Shown here: in pieces, positions 1 to 7,494 of the stretch
Layout of the letters: every line of letters starts with the position of its first letter
How positions within the stretch are numbered: the stretch's first letter is position 1
Assembly (NCBI GenBank): GCA_905478925.1
Contig: CAJQKQ010000017.1
Location: 1-32,664, forward strand
Origin: an uncultured Verrucomicrobiales bacterium
GTDB taxonomy: Bacteria > Verrucomicrobiota > Verrucomicrobiia > Verrucomicrobiales > Akkermansiaceae
Reading direction: 5' to 3'
Length of the DNA: 32,664 bases
Translations under genes and position numbers: made by a program
The notes under the pieces: generated by a model
What the model was told of the DNA's origin: nothing
Database searches by the model: none
Seen by the model: the letters and a program-made list of their open reading frames with translations, nothing else

Positions 1-2
1 AT

Positions 3-425
3 GGCAAGGTCGATTTCAAATACCTTGAGCGGCGCGTCAACTTCTCCCTCTGCATCGTGCAATTCGACGAAGGGGAAATCATACGCCCTCACGACCATCC
101 GGAAATGACAGGGATGATTCTCTGTGCCTCAGGCGAGATCGAGACCACCAACTACGACCCGATCGAGCGACCGGACGTGAAGGCGGCAGACGGCCACCAG
201 CTACTGAAACACGTCGGCCAGAGAGTCCTGCGGAAAAACGATATCTCCACCCTGACCGCAAAGGCTCGCAACATCCATACGCTTCATGCCAGGAAAGTGA
301 CCCAGCTCGTCGATATCTTCACCCCACCCTACAACAAGGAGCGCAGCGAGCAGAGCCAATGGTTCGAGCTCTCCCCGGATCCGGTCTCAGGCCACCCGAA
401 TCTGTTTGAGGCGAAGCCGACCTAG
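3..425 (+). CDS. PCO/ADO-family thiol dioxygenase (5' end outside window)
   Basis: This is the C-terminal part of a cupin thiol dioxygenase of the plant cysteine oxidase / cysteamine dioxygenase (PCO_ADO) family. These are cytosolic non-haem iron enzymes that add O2 to a thiol to give a sulfinate. The frame is open from the window edge, so the 5' end is missing; a GTG at 57 lies inside the cupin core and is unlikely to be the start. The motif RPHDHPEM gives the first two iron-ligand histidines and NIHTLHA the third (positions 12, 14 and 73 counted from 57). The family's D-x-x-PPY signature is seen as DIFTPPYN. Downstream is a decayed transposase, and a partial copy of this gene's 3' end recurs at 1520-1600. 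The family call rests on remembered motifs; the substrate is unknown. Confidence 0.72.
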   Translation, partial: GKVDFKYLERRVNFSLCIVQFDEGEIIRPHDHPEMTGMILCASGEIETTNYDPIERPDVKAADGHQLLKHVGQRVLRKNDISTLTAKARNIHTLHARKVTQLVDIFTPPYNKERSEQSQWFELSPDPVSGHPNLFEAKPT

Positions 426-674
426 GAAGGACTGACGCAGGTCTATCTCGAGCCTCTTCACCCAATTCCCACCCGCAGGTCGCGCACACTCCACAGCGTC
501 CCCGCCGCAGCCTTCGCGTTGCCCCGCAATCGTCGCGCACCATCCTTCCGCTTCACGGAAAACCGATCTCGCGCCCCGGCGAACGCTTCGTCAACGAAGT
601 CTTTGCTCCCGATCACCGCCCCGTCCGTAAAATACCTCACCCGACAACGCAGCATTTTCGCCATCGAAATCTCC

Positions 675-711
675 GGTAGGTAGCGGTGACTTTCAGTCGC
701 CGCTACCTACC
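675..711. repeat. REP-like palindrome inside the decayed RAYT gene
   Basis: Arms of 16 bases (GGTAGGTAGCGGTGAC and its complement, one mismatch) enclose the 5-base loop TTTCA. The same element, with a shorter match in one arm, lies in the coding frame of the intact RAYT at 8210-8245. RAYT transposases are known to act on such REP palindromes. Read on the minus strand in the transposase frame, the element carries a TGA stop. Confidence 0.8.
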
Positions 712-933
712 TCTTTCTTCATCGCAGCCAAAGCCTCCGCCTTATTCATCCCGTCCGCCGCACAACTCTTCCTTCGGGTTTGAAGTTTAGAGTTTTCTTA
801 TCCAAAGCCATGCCGAGCAACCGCCGGTATCTCCGCGAAGCATCCTTCCATTTCCCCGCGCGAACCGGATTAAGGTCGATGTATGCCGCCATCGTCCGCG
901 CCGCCGTCCCGCTCTCCACAGCCGAGCGCAGCG

Positions 934-976
934 AGACAGCGAGACAGCGGGACAGCGGGACAGCGGGACAGCGGGA
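934..976. repeat. 9-bp tandem repeat (GGGACAGCG type)
   Basis: About five imperfect copies of a 9-base unit related to GGGACAGCG sit within the decayed transposase, just ahead of the region encoding GTAARTMAAY on the minus strand. The length is a multiple of three, so the repeat itself keeps the frame. It looks like a slippage expansion in a non-functional gene. Confidence 0.85.
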
Positions 977-1519
977 CTGAAACAAATCAAACATATCCCG
1001 CAATCACGCTTTTGAACCGTTGCTCCCACAGCGTTCCCGTCCGCTTGTGCCGACCGTTGAACCACTGTGAACGCCAGCCCTAATACGAGCGCCGGAGGAG
1101 GCGCGAACAAACTGCGTGGCCGGAGCGGAGCGCAGGCAAAAACGCTGCATCAGTCCTTTCATGAACTGTCCCAGATCATGCATCCGGTAAGTGAAGCGAC
1201 CCTTGATCTCCTCAACCCGTTCCAGATTCCCGCCCTCCACGCCACCTTCATGCCGCGCCGCATCCAGCTGCCCGGCCACATCTGCCACGAAGTTCTCCCC
1301 GTAAAGCACCGACAGCCGCTTGAGGAAATCCGCATCGGAGACCCCTCCCCCCGGCTGGGGAAATGGTACCAGGAGTCTCATTTGAACATATCCTTAATCT
1401 CTTTTCGTTATTTCACCCTCATCCTGTCGTTTGTGAAATTCCCGATCAGGCGACTCAGCCCCGAAGGGTGACCCGGCAAGAAATATGTTGCGATGCCATA
1501 CCTGGTACCAATGCGATAG

Positions 1520-1600
1520 AACAAGGAGCGCAGCGAGTTCGAGCTCTCCCCGAGTCCGGCGTCAGATCGCCCGGATCTGTTCGAGACGAAGTCGGCATGA
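1520..1600 (+). pseudogene. Duplicate of the thiol dioxygenase 3' end
   Basis: The last 26 codons and stop of a dioxygenase-like gene are present without the rest. The translation NKERSEFELSPSPAS... LFETKSA parallels NKERSEQSQWFELSPDPVS... LFEAKPT at the end of the gene at 3-425, with a 9-base deletion and several substitutions. A TAG stop directly precedes the matching part, so no longer reading frame continues upstream. The two copies bracket the decayed RAYT gene. Confidence 0.75.
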
Positions 1601-1621
1601 GCCGCTCCGGCGCAGGTTTCT

Positions 1622-2458
1622 TCACGCTGCGCTCGCCGGTGCCTGAATGAGCAGGCAGTCCTCAAGGAATGGCTGGAGGGAGTGCATGAGGGCAGAACCG
1701 GCTTGTTCGAAACGATCCCGGAAATGATTCTCGATGCGGTGCAGGGAAAAGCTGAGATCCGCCAGGATGAACTCGTTCGGCCTGCCACGGACGACTGCGA
1801 CAAGCAGCACGTGCTCACCTTCATCGGAAATGACATTCCGCCCGTCGGCCTGCTCGAAGGAACGCCGGATCGCGCCCTCCTGGTCGCGGATCTGGAGGGC
1901 GATCCTTTGAGCTGAGCCTTCGACACGCTTCGCCGAGGAATGCCGCGCCGGATCGCAGCTCGCGAAGGAAATGAGGGCCAGGGTCTGCGCATCGAAAAGG
2001 AAAACCTCTTCAACCTGGAATCGGTGCGTCCTCTCAAATAGCACATCCTCGTAGGAACGGCTGGAGAAAAGCGCCTGAAGTCTCCAAACAGTGCGATCCA
2101 TGAATCCAGGGGCTTCGAAGGGGCGGGAGGCGGGGCTGTATTCGGCTAGGGCACGGCGCACCGTGGCGCGGAGCATCGGTTCGAGGAAGGTATCGATCTT
2201 GCCTCGATCGCTCTCGTAGACTGCATGCCGGACGGGTAGGGCTGCGAGCGGATCCAGCCATGCGGGGGAGAAACGCCCGGGCTCGTCCTGGGGCGCTGCC
2301 GGGACGGATGGAAGGACGACCAAAGCAGGAAACCAACGGTCGGGCGAAGGGTCTGAGGAAACCGGAAGCGCAGATCGATACTGCGGTGCGCTTCGAAATG
2401 CACCCATGGTTTGGTCGAGTGGCGCAACCGGAATCGGCGTAAAAGGAATACCACTCAT
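1622..2458 (-). CDS. Hypothetical protein, partner of the coiled-coil gene
   Basis: A 278-residue soluble-looking protein with no signal peptide and no membrane segment. The first 100 residues are rich in Pro and Ala and probably disordered. The part after about residue 120 is mixed alpha/beta, with a segment RFQVEEVFLFDAQTLALIS followed by charged amphipathic helices (FSLHRIENHFRDRF). The VEEVFLFD-type segment faintly recalls regions seen in some OmpA-family proteins, but this is a memory-based impression and there is no OmpA domain. Its ATG overlaps the stop of the upstream coiled-coil gene by 4 bases (ATGA), so the two are almost certainly co-translated and may form a complex. Function unknown. 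Confidence 0.6.
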   Translation of the reverse strand: MSGIPFTPIPVAPLDQTMGAFRSAPQYRSALPVSSDPSPDRWFPALVVLPSVPAAPQDEPGRFSPAWLDPLAALPVRHAVYESDRGKIDTFLEPMLRATVRRALAEYSPASRPFEAPGFMDRTVWRLQALFSSRSYEDVLFERTHRFQVEEVFLFDAQTLALISFASCDPARHSSAKRVEGSAQRIALQIRDQEGAIRRSFEQADGRNVISDEGEHVLLVAVVRGRPNEFILADLSFSLHRIENHFRDRFEQAGSALMHSLQPFLEDCLLIQAPASAA

Positions 2459-3069
2459 GCCTTCGGTTGGAGGGGGGTGGAAAACGAACCCGCACTTTCG
2501 GCCAGCACCTGGGCCGCCGCCGCGATGCGATTGAATCTGTCCTCAACATTCGGGGGAACCCTCGATTCGATCTCAGAAAAACGCTTATCAACACTGCCTT
2601 TCAGTTCAGTGAACTCCGCCCGTATCCTGTCGCTGAGATCCCGGTCGCGGCTTTCAAGGCGGTTGTTCAGCGATTTCTGCCAATCAGTGAGCCAAACTCC
2701 GAGCCGTCTCTCCAGGTTTTCCACGGCCGGGAGGGCCGAGGACTCCGCCTTTTCACGGGCGACTTCCTGGATCTGCGCGGCAAGCCGCTGCGCCTCCTGG
2801 CGTTGGATCGCGGCAGTCTGCTCGAGTTCCTCGCGGGTATCTTCAATGCGGTGGGCGTGATCCTGCAAAGCCTCGACACGAGCCTCGGTGACAAGCAGCC
2901 GATCCTCGAACTGGTCGGTATCGGGTGAACGGTTTTGAACGGCAGATTCAGGTGCGGACTCAAGGCGCGAGATCCGGCCTTCGAGGCGTTCGAGGTGACG
3001 ACCGACGATGATTTCGCGGATCCTCTCCACCGTCTGCGACGGATTTAGGGTGGGTGGGATGGGTGACAT
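2455..3069 (-). CDS. Coiled-coil protein of unknown function
   Basis: A 204-residue protein dominated by charged heptad-like helices from about residue 15 to 185 (HLERLEGRISRLE, EARVEALQDHAHRIED, RVPPNVEDRFNRIAAAAQ). It has no signal peptide or membrane helix, so it is probably a cytosolic dimeric or oligomeric rod. A GGAG about 7 bases upstream supports the ATG at 3069. It is the first gene of a two-gene unit; its stop overlaps the start of the 278-residue partner. A 141-base gap separates it from the cysteine desulfurase upstream, so it probably has its own promoter. A scaffold role is an inference; no family is recognised. Confidence 0.65.
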   Translation of the reverse strand: MSPIPPTLNPSQTVERIREIIVGRHLERLEGRISRLESAPESAVQNRSPDTDQFEDRLLVTEARVEALQDHAHRIEDTREELEQTAAIQRQEAQRLAAQIQEVAREKAESSALPAVENLERRLGVWLTDWQKSLNNRLESRDRDLSDRIRAEFTELKGSVDKRFSEIESRVPPNVEDRFNRIAAAAQVLAESAGSFSTPLQPKA

Positions 3070-3210
3070 GGCAACTCTCCGTGGGGGGGTGATTCCGGCG
3101 GGTGATCCGAAACTCGGCTGAGATAGCTCCCCTTCTTTTACCCAATACAGGGGGAAGTTGTAAATAGATTCCGCGCTCCTTCGTTTTACCTGAAGGTTTG
3201 GCGAGCCGTA

Positions 3211-4371
3211 TCAACTCGTGTAGACCGCCACCGGCCCGACGCCATTGCCCTGGACCCGGCGCAATTTGCCAACTGCCTCGATCACTTTCCTCGCTGCCTC
3301 TGCCGTCTCATCCGGGGTGTTCAGACGGGAAAAAGCGAAGCGAAGACTGGTCTTCGCGCGCTGCTCCGGGATGCCCATCGCCAGCTGCACGTGGGATGGC
3401 TTCTGCTTCCCGGTCATGCACGCGGACCCCGCCGAGCACGCCACTCCCGCCTCATCGAGGAGGATCAACAGCCCCGAGGAATCGCAGCCATCGAAGGAAA
3501 GGTGCGAGGTGTTCGGCAGCCGGTTCGCCGGGTCGCCGTTCTGCGTGCAGCCAGCCACCCCTTCGAGAACCGCTTTTTCGAAGGAATCCCTCATTTCGCG
3601 GATCCGCTCGGGAACACCTTCCTCCAGAGCCAATTTCGCCAATCTCGCCGCCTCCCCCGTGGCGACGATCGCCGCGACGTTCTCCGTGCCGCTGCGGCGA
3701 CCTTTTTCCTGCCCACCGCCAAGTAGCAGGGGCGAAAAATCCAGGCCTTGGCGGACAAACAACACCCCGATCCCCTTTGGCCCATGAAATTTATGAGCGG
3801 AAGCCGAGAGCATGTCCACGCGCTCCCGTCGGACATCGAACGGAACCTTCCCGACAATCTGGACCGCATCGGTGTGCACCGGCAGGCCGTGCTCACGGGC
3901 GATCGCGAGCACCTCTGCGAGCGGCTGAATGACACCGATTTCGTTGTTCGCCGCCATCACTGAGACATACGCAGCGCCAGCACACGCAGCCCGAAACGCA
4001 GTGAGATCGAGTCGCCCGTCCGCTCCGACGGAGAGTGGCATCACTCCCCTTTCCCGGCTTCCAACGAAACGGAGTACAGCACTGTGCTCGATCACGGATA
4101 CAGCGGCTTTCCCTTTTCCTGCCAATCGATCCAGGGAATGCAGCGCGGTATTGACGCTCTCGGTGCCGGATCCGGTAAAAACGATCTCGTCCCCCTCCCC
4201 CCCCAGCAATGCGGCGACATGGCCACGCGCTTCATCAATTGCACTGCGAGCCGCTTTCGCAGTCCGGTAGCTTCCAGATGGGTTCGCATGGTTTCCGGAA
4301 AGCCACGGAAGCATGGCGTCCAGCACTTCGGGAAGCATGGCCGTGGTTGCATTCGCATCGAGATCGATCAC
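3211..4371 (-). CDS. Cysteine desulfurase (NifS/IscS type)
   Basis: PLP-dependent enzyme that takes sulfur from L-cysteine as a persulfide for Fe-S cluster and thio-cofactor synthesis. At 386 residues it has the usual family length. Visible landmarks: PLP-stacking His96 in VIEHSAV, Asp168 in HTDAVQIVGK, the PLP lysine Lys194 in SAHKFHGPKG, RSGTEN at 227-231, and the catalytic cysteine Cys318 in the mobile loop SAGSACMTGK. The loop resembles NifS/IscS (group I) more than SufS. The GTG start at 4371 is preceded by a weak AGGACGGAAAG. It closes a minus-strand run that begins with sufE, so it may supply the sulfur that SufE accepts, although SufE normally pairs with a SufS-type enzyme. Confidence 0.9.
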   Translation of the reverse strand: MIDLDANATTAMLPEVLDAMLPWLSGNHANPSGSYRTAKAARSAIDEARGHVAALLGGEGDEIVFTGSGTESVNTALHSLDRLAGKGKAAVSVIEHSAVLRFVGSRERGVMPLSVGADGRLDLTAFRAACAGAAYVSVMAANNEIGVIQPLAEVLAIAREHGLPVHTDAVQIVGKVPFDVRRERVDMLSASAHKFHGPKGIGVLFVRQGLDFSPLLLGGGQEKGRRSGTENVAAIVATGEAARLAKLALEEGVPERIREMRDSFEKAVLEGVAGCTQNGDPANRLPNTSHLSFDGCDSSGLLILLDEAGVACSAGSACMTGKQKPSHVQLAMGIPEQRAKTSLRFAFSRLNTPDETAEAARKVIEAVGKLRRVQGNGVGPVAVYTS

Positions 4372-4419
4372 GCAATGACTTTCCGTCCTCCCGGGCGCAA
4401 AAACAATGCCGAATCCAGC

Positions 4420-5361
4420 CTACAGTCCTTGCATCAGCCTTGCGGCAAATCCCTCGAACCAACGGATAGCGGCATCGCCCCATGTCATCGCGATACCGAA
4501 CCACGAAAAACCGAAGTCCCGCAGGCTTTCCAAGGGTGCCGGGGCGGCAAGGCAGAGCAACCCGATCAGCACGATGAGATTCCCGAAATAAATCAGCACC
4601 AGCGACAGGAAGGTTCCGTTGTCCTGTAGATCGGGCTGATCTCTCGGGATCATCCACAAAGTCCAGGCAAGATGGAACGACCACGTCGCGCCGATCACCC
4701 CATAGAAAACTAGGTTCCCAAGCGGCGTGATCTCGTAAAATACGCTTGCAGCGACGTACACGATCACCGCAATCGTGCTCCAGAAAGGAACGAAATATGG
4801 GGACAGTGCGATCACCCAGTTCGTCTTGTCAGTCGTGACATATCCGCCCTCCGTCCCCCAATCGATATCCAGCACCTTGCCGCCGAAACATTTCACGAAT
4901 GCGGCGTGGGTCAACTCGTGGCCAAAAACGTAGCAGTAGAGGAAAAACGGCTGACCGATCCGCGACCAGAACCAGCCGAGCATGACCAGTGCACCGACGG
5001 CGAAATACCAGAACTGCGGGCTTTGCCAGAACCCCTGCTCGACGGTGGCGTGGGAAAAGCGGGTAAGAAAAGTCCAGGTCGTTACCCAGCAAACCGGCAG
5101 CAGGATGCACGCAAGCAGGAACCGGATAACATGAGTGAACGCACTCGTGTCCATTTCCTCGTCGTAGATATCCTCGTCGTAGATATCCTCGATTGCGATC
5201 GAAGCCAGGAAATCCTTACCCTTGCGGCGGTGCAGACGTCGGTTGGTCTTCTCATGGCTGCGTTTTTTCACCGACGAAAGGAAGCTGGGGACACCCGGTG
5301 GGCGTGCCCGTCTCCTGTTTTGCGGATTCTTCGCGGAACCCTTGTGTTTCGTCCGACTCAT
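4420..5361 (-). CDS. Multi-pass membrane protein with HExxH motif (M50-like)
   Basis: A 313-residue inner-membrane protein. Residues 1-50 are very basic, 58-69 acidic (a repeated DIYDE), and from about residue 76 there are roughly five or six hydrophobic helices. HELTH at 148-152 fits the zinc-protease signature HExxH and lies at the edge of a membrane segment, as in site-2 (M50-type) proteases. A later Asp or NPDG-type motif is not obvious, so catalysis is uncertain. The basic head may be a start-site artefact: Met70 directly before the first helix is an alternative start (5154). It lies 49 bases upstream of the cysteine desulfurase and 69 bases after aat, on the same strand, probably in one transcript. 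Confidence 0.65.
   Translation of the reverse strand: MSRTKHKGSAKNPQNRRRARPPGVPSFLSSVKKRSHEKTNRRLHRRKGKDFLASIAIEDIYDEDIYDEEMDTSAFTHVIRFLLACILLPVCWVTTWTFLTRFSHATVEQGFWQSPQFWYFAVGALVMLGWFWSRIGQPFFLYCYVFGHELTHAAFVKCFGGKVLDIDWGTEGGYVTTDKTNWVIALSPYFVPFWSTIAVIVYVAASVFYEITPLGNLVFYGVIGATWSFHLAWTLWMIPRDQPDLQDNGTFLSLVLIYFGNLIVLIGLLCLAAPAPLESLRDFGFSWFGIAMTWGDAAIRWFEGFAARLMQGL
5161..5190. repeat. 15-bp perfect tandem duplication in coding sequence
   Basis: Two exact copies of GTCGTAGATATCCTC lie back to back. On the minus strand they encode the duplicated DIYDE of the acidic segment near residues 59-69 of the membrane protein. The unit is in frame, consistent with slippage. Confidence 0.9.
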
Positions 5362-5430
5362 AGTTCGACTGGGACGGAATGTATTTCGGAAAACTTAAGG
5401 AATCAAGCCAAGGATTCGCCGCAGCATCGA

Positions 5431-6003
5431 TCAAGCTTCCGGGTTTATGGAATCCGCAAGCAAGTCCAAATACGTTTCACGCGTTATTTCACAGCCCCCG
5501 AATGTACGGAGATGATCGGTCATCCACTGGGTGTCGAGCAGGCCGAAATCACGATCCCGCAGCATTCCCACAAGGGCAACCAGGGCGATTTTCGACGTAT
5601 CCGTTTTTCTTGTAAACATGCTCTCACCGCAGAAAACCTTGCCGATGGCGACCCCGTAAAGCCCGCCCTGCAAGCCGTCTTCATCCCAGCACTCGACAGA
5701 ATGCGCGAAACCAAGTTCGTGAAGCCTGCAGTAGCTTTCAAGGATCACTCCGTCGATCCAGGTGCTTTCACGTTCGGCGCAACCAAGCATCACTTCGCGG
5801 AATGCGGTATTGAAACGAATCTCGAACGGGTTCTTCCTGAGCTTCTTCTTCAAGCCGTGCGGAATATGAAAGCGGTCGTCCAGCGGAATGACGCCTCGCA
5901 CCTTAGGCGAAACCCAGACGATCTCCCCTTCCTCGGCCATTGGGAACACTCCCTGCGCGTATGCACCGAGGAGGGTGTCCGGCGGAATGATCTCCGTTTC
6001 CAC
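5431..6003 (-). CDS. aat: Leucyl/phenylalanyl-tRNA--protein transferase
   Basis: Cytosolic enzyme that transfers Leu or Phe from aminoacyl-tRNA to proteins with N-terminal Arg or Lys, marking them for ClpS/ClpAP degradation (N-end rule). Family motifs in order: GVFPMAEEG and WVSPKVRGVIPL near the N terminus, VMLGCAERESTWI, LHELGFAHSVECW, LQGGLYGVAIGKVFCGESMF, and LLDTQW near the C terminus. At 190 residues it is slightly short for the family but has all core blocks. The start is GTG at 6003, three bases after the stop of the cyclotransferase-like gene, with no clear ribosome binding site, so translation is probably coupled. Confidence 0.93.
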   Translation of the reverse strand: METEIIPPDTLLGAYAQGVFPMAEEGEIVWVSPKVRGVIPLDDRFHIPHGLKKKLRKNPFEIRFNTAFREVMLGCAERESTWIDGVILESYCRLHELGFAHSVECWDEDGLQGGLYGVAIGKVFCGESMFTRKTDTSKIALVALVGMLRDRDFGLLDTQWMTDHLRTFGGCEITRETYLDLLADSINPEA

Positions 6004-6006
6004 CGT

Positions 6007-6399
6007 TCAACTGGGGTTCGGCTCGTAGGCCAGCCAATCCTCGCCATCCAACGGCTCCGCAGCAACCAGGCCACCTGCCCATTCCCACACCCAGGCATCC
6101 ATGGATTCTCCGGATTCCAAGCTCACGGTCGCTTTTTCCCGCTGGTATTCACGCGGTTGATCCGCGTCCGGCGTGATCCCTTCGAAAACATCCAGTGCGA
6201 CAAGATTCTCGTCGCTGACAAGATAAAGCTCCCCTTTTACAAAGCTGTCTCCGCCGCAAACAAGCACCGGATACCAGTCGATCCGATGCATTTCCCCGGA
6301 AATCCTCCCCACACCGACGAACTCGGAACCCTCCATTCGGAAATGGTTTGATCCGCCCTTTCTCAGGGTGCCGTAAACGAAGATCGGATTCGCGTTCAT
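6007..6399 (-). CDS. Gamma-glutamylcyclotransferase-like protein (AIG2/GGCT fold)
   Basis: A 130-residue protein opening with FVYGTLRKGGSNH, the substrate-binding VYGTLR loop of the GGCT/AIG2/YtfP fold. GELYLVSDENLVALDVFEG supplies the expected segment with an acidic residue (Glu in FEG) at the place usually taken as catalytic. Family members cyclise gamma-glutamyl dipeptides or release 5-oxoproline from amines; the substrate here cannot be read from sequence. Its ATG overlaps the obg stop by four bases (ATGA) and its stop lies 3 bases before the aat start, so it is the middle of a translationally coupled obg-GGCT-aat unit. Confidence 0.85.
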   Translation of the reverse strand: MNANPIFVYGTLRKGGSNHFRMEGSEFVGVGRISGEMHRIDWYPVLVCGGDSFVKGELYLVSDENLVALDVFEGITPDADQPREYQREKATVSLESGESMDAWVWEWAGGLVAAEPLDGEDWLAYEPNPS

Positions 6400-7448
6400 T
6401 TTCTCCCACGCTGCGAGACTTCGGAGTCCAGCATCACCTTCAGATCGTCCAAACCGTCACCTTTGTCCGCCGAAATCGCGATCACCTCGACCTTAGGAAA
6501 ACGATGCTTGAACGCGGTTAGGTTTTCCTCCGAGCCCTCAAGATCCATCTTGTTCGCGATCACTTTCCACGGGAATTTGGCGAGATCCTCATCATATTCC
6601 TTGATCTCTTTCCGTAGGATTTCGAGATCGCTGATTGGGTCGCGCCCTTCGCTGCCCGCCATATCGAGGACAAAAAGCAGCACCCGGCAGCGGGTGATGT
6701 GCCGGAGGAATTCGTGGCCCAGCCCCCTGTTTTCATGCGCACCCTCGATGATGCCGGGAATATCCGCCACCGTGCAGCGGCGGTACCCTCCGAACTCCAC
6801 CACCCCGATCATTGGCTGCAAGGTCGTAAATGGATAGGAGCCGACTTTGGGTTTTGCATGGGAAATCGCCCCGAGAAGCGTTGATTTCCCTGCATTGGGA
6901 AAGCCTACCAACCCGGCATCGGCAATGCGCCGCAACTCAAGGTAATAGATCCCTTGCTGACCCGGCGTGCCTAGCGTGTGTTCGGTGGGCGTCTGATTCG
7001 TCGCCGTCCGAAACTTAAAATTCCCCTCGCCGCCGGTTCCGTTCTCACAAAGGACGACACGCTGCCCTTCCTCGACGAGATCCGCGATGGGATCGAGGTC
7101 GATCCCATCCTCGCTGCGCTCATACTCGACCGCCTCGTTCACTGTCGCCGCATCAGTGCGATAAATCACGGTCCCCGGCGGAACCTTGCCAATCTTGTCC
7201 TTGCCGCTCTTCCCGGTTTTCTTGTGCTTGCCGCCGGGCTTGCCGTCCTCGGCGATGAGTTTCGGATCGTAATGGTATTGGCGCAGGGTGTCGGTGGAGC
7301 CGTCCACCACCAAGATCACCTTGCCACCGTTGCCGCCATCGCCGCCATCCGGGCCGCCACGCGGGACGAATTTCTCCCGCCGCCATGAGACCGCGCCGTC
7401 TCCGCCGTCGCCCGCTTTTGCCAGTATCCTGATGTGATCGATGAACAT
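6396..7448 (-). CDS. obg: Obg GTPase
   Basis: Essential ribosome-associated GTPase of 50S assembly and stress control. The Gly-rich Obg domain spans about residues 1-158 (VPRGGPDGGDGGNGGK, TGGEGN). The G domain follows with G1 GFPNAGKST, G2 around SYPFTTLQP, G3 DIPGIIEGA, G4 NKMD and G5-like ISADKG. It ends soon after the G domain, with only a short tail rather than a long OCT domain. The ATG at 7448 (MFIDHIRI) is the homologous start; an in-frame TTG 42 bases upstream would add residues outside the domain. It follows sufE by 46 bases and overlaps the GGCT-like gene by four. Confidence 0.95.
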   Translation of the reverse strand: MFIDHIRILAKAGDGGDGAVSWRREKFVPRGGPDGGDGGNGGKVILVVDGSTDTLRQYHYDPKLIAEDGKPGGKHKKTGKSGKDKIGKVPPGTVIYRTDAATVNEAVEYERSEDGIDLDPIADLVEEGQRVVLCENGTGGEGNFKFRTATNQTPTEHTLGTPGQQGIYYLELRRIADAGLVGFPNAGKSTLLGAISHAKPKVGSYPFTTLQPMIGVVEFGGYRRCTVADIPGIIEGAHENRGLGHEFLRHITRCRVLLFVLDMAGSEGRDPISDLEILRKEIKEYDEDLAKFPWKVIANKMDLEGSEENLTAFKHRFPKVEVIAISADKGDGLDDLKVMLDSEVSQRGRK

Positions 7449-7494
7449 TGCCGCAGTGTTTGGCCCCCCAGCCCCGGACGTCAACGGCAATGCG

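Larger units (their letters stand above)
458..1381 (-). pseudogene. Decayed RAYT (IS200-like, Y1 transposase) gene
   Basis: Translated pieces in two or more frames match, in order, the intact transposase at 7996-9114. The segment ending near 1381 (YGENF, MHDLGQFMKGLMQRF) matches residues from about 71 on. A frameshifted WFNGRHKRTGTLW piece follows, then GTAARTMAAYIDLNPVRAG, then a C-terminal block starting MAKMLRCRVRYF. The first 70 residues, which carry the HFH catalytic motif in the intact copy, are absent. About 70 residues between NPVRAG and KDASRRYRR are also deleted, a 9-bp tandem repeat interrupts the gene near 934-976, and an in-frame stop lies in the palindrome at 675-711. It cannot encode an active transposase. 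Confidence 0.85.

Noticed and set aside
934..976. Tandem repeat considered as a CRISPR-like array
   Set aside because: Nine-base units with no spacers; a simple slippage repeat.
1364..1510. 10-bp inverted repeat TGGTACCAGG / CCTGGTACCA that might bound a small mobile element
   Set aside because: The core GGTACC is itself a palindrome, the arms do not extend further, and no target-site duplication is seen.
4906..6351. A 481-codon open frame on the plus strand
   Set aside because: It lies antisense to the membrane-protein, aat and cyclotransferase-like genes, which have clear family motifs; the plus-strand translation has no recognisable domain.
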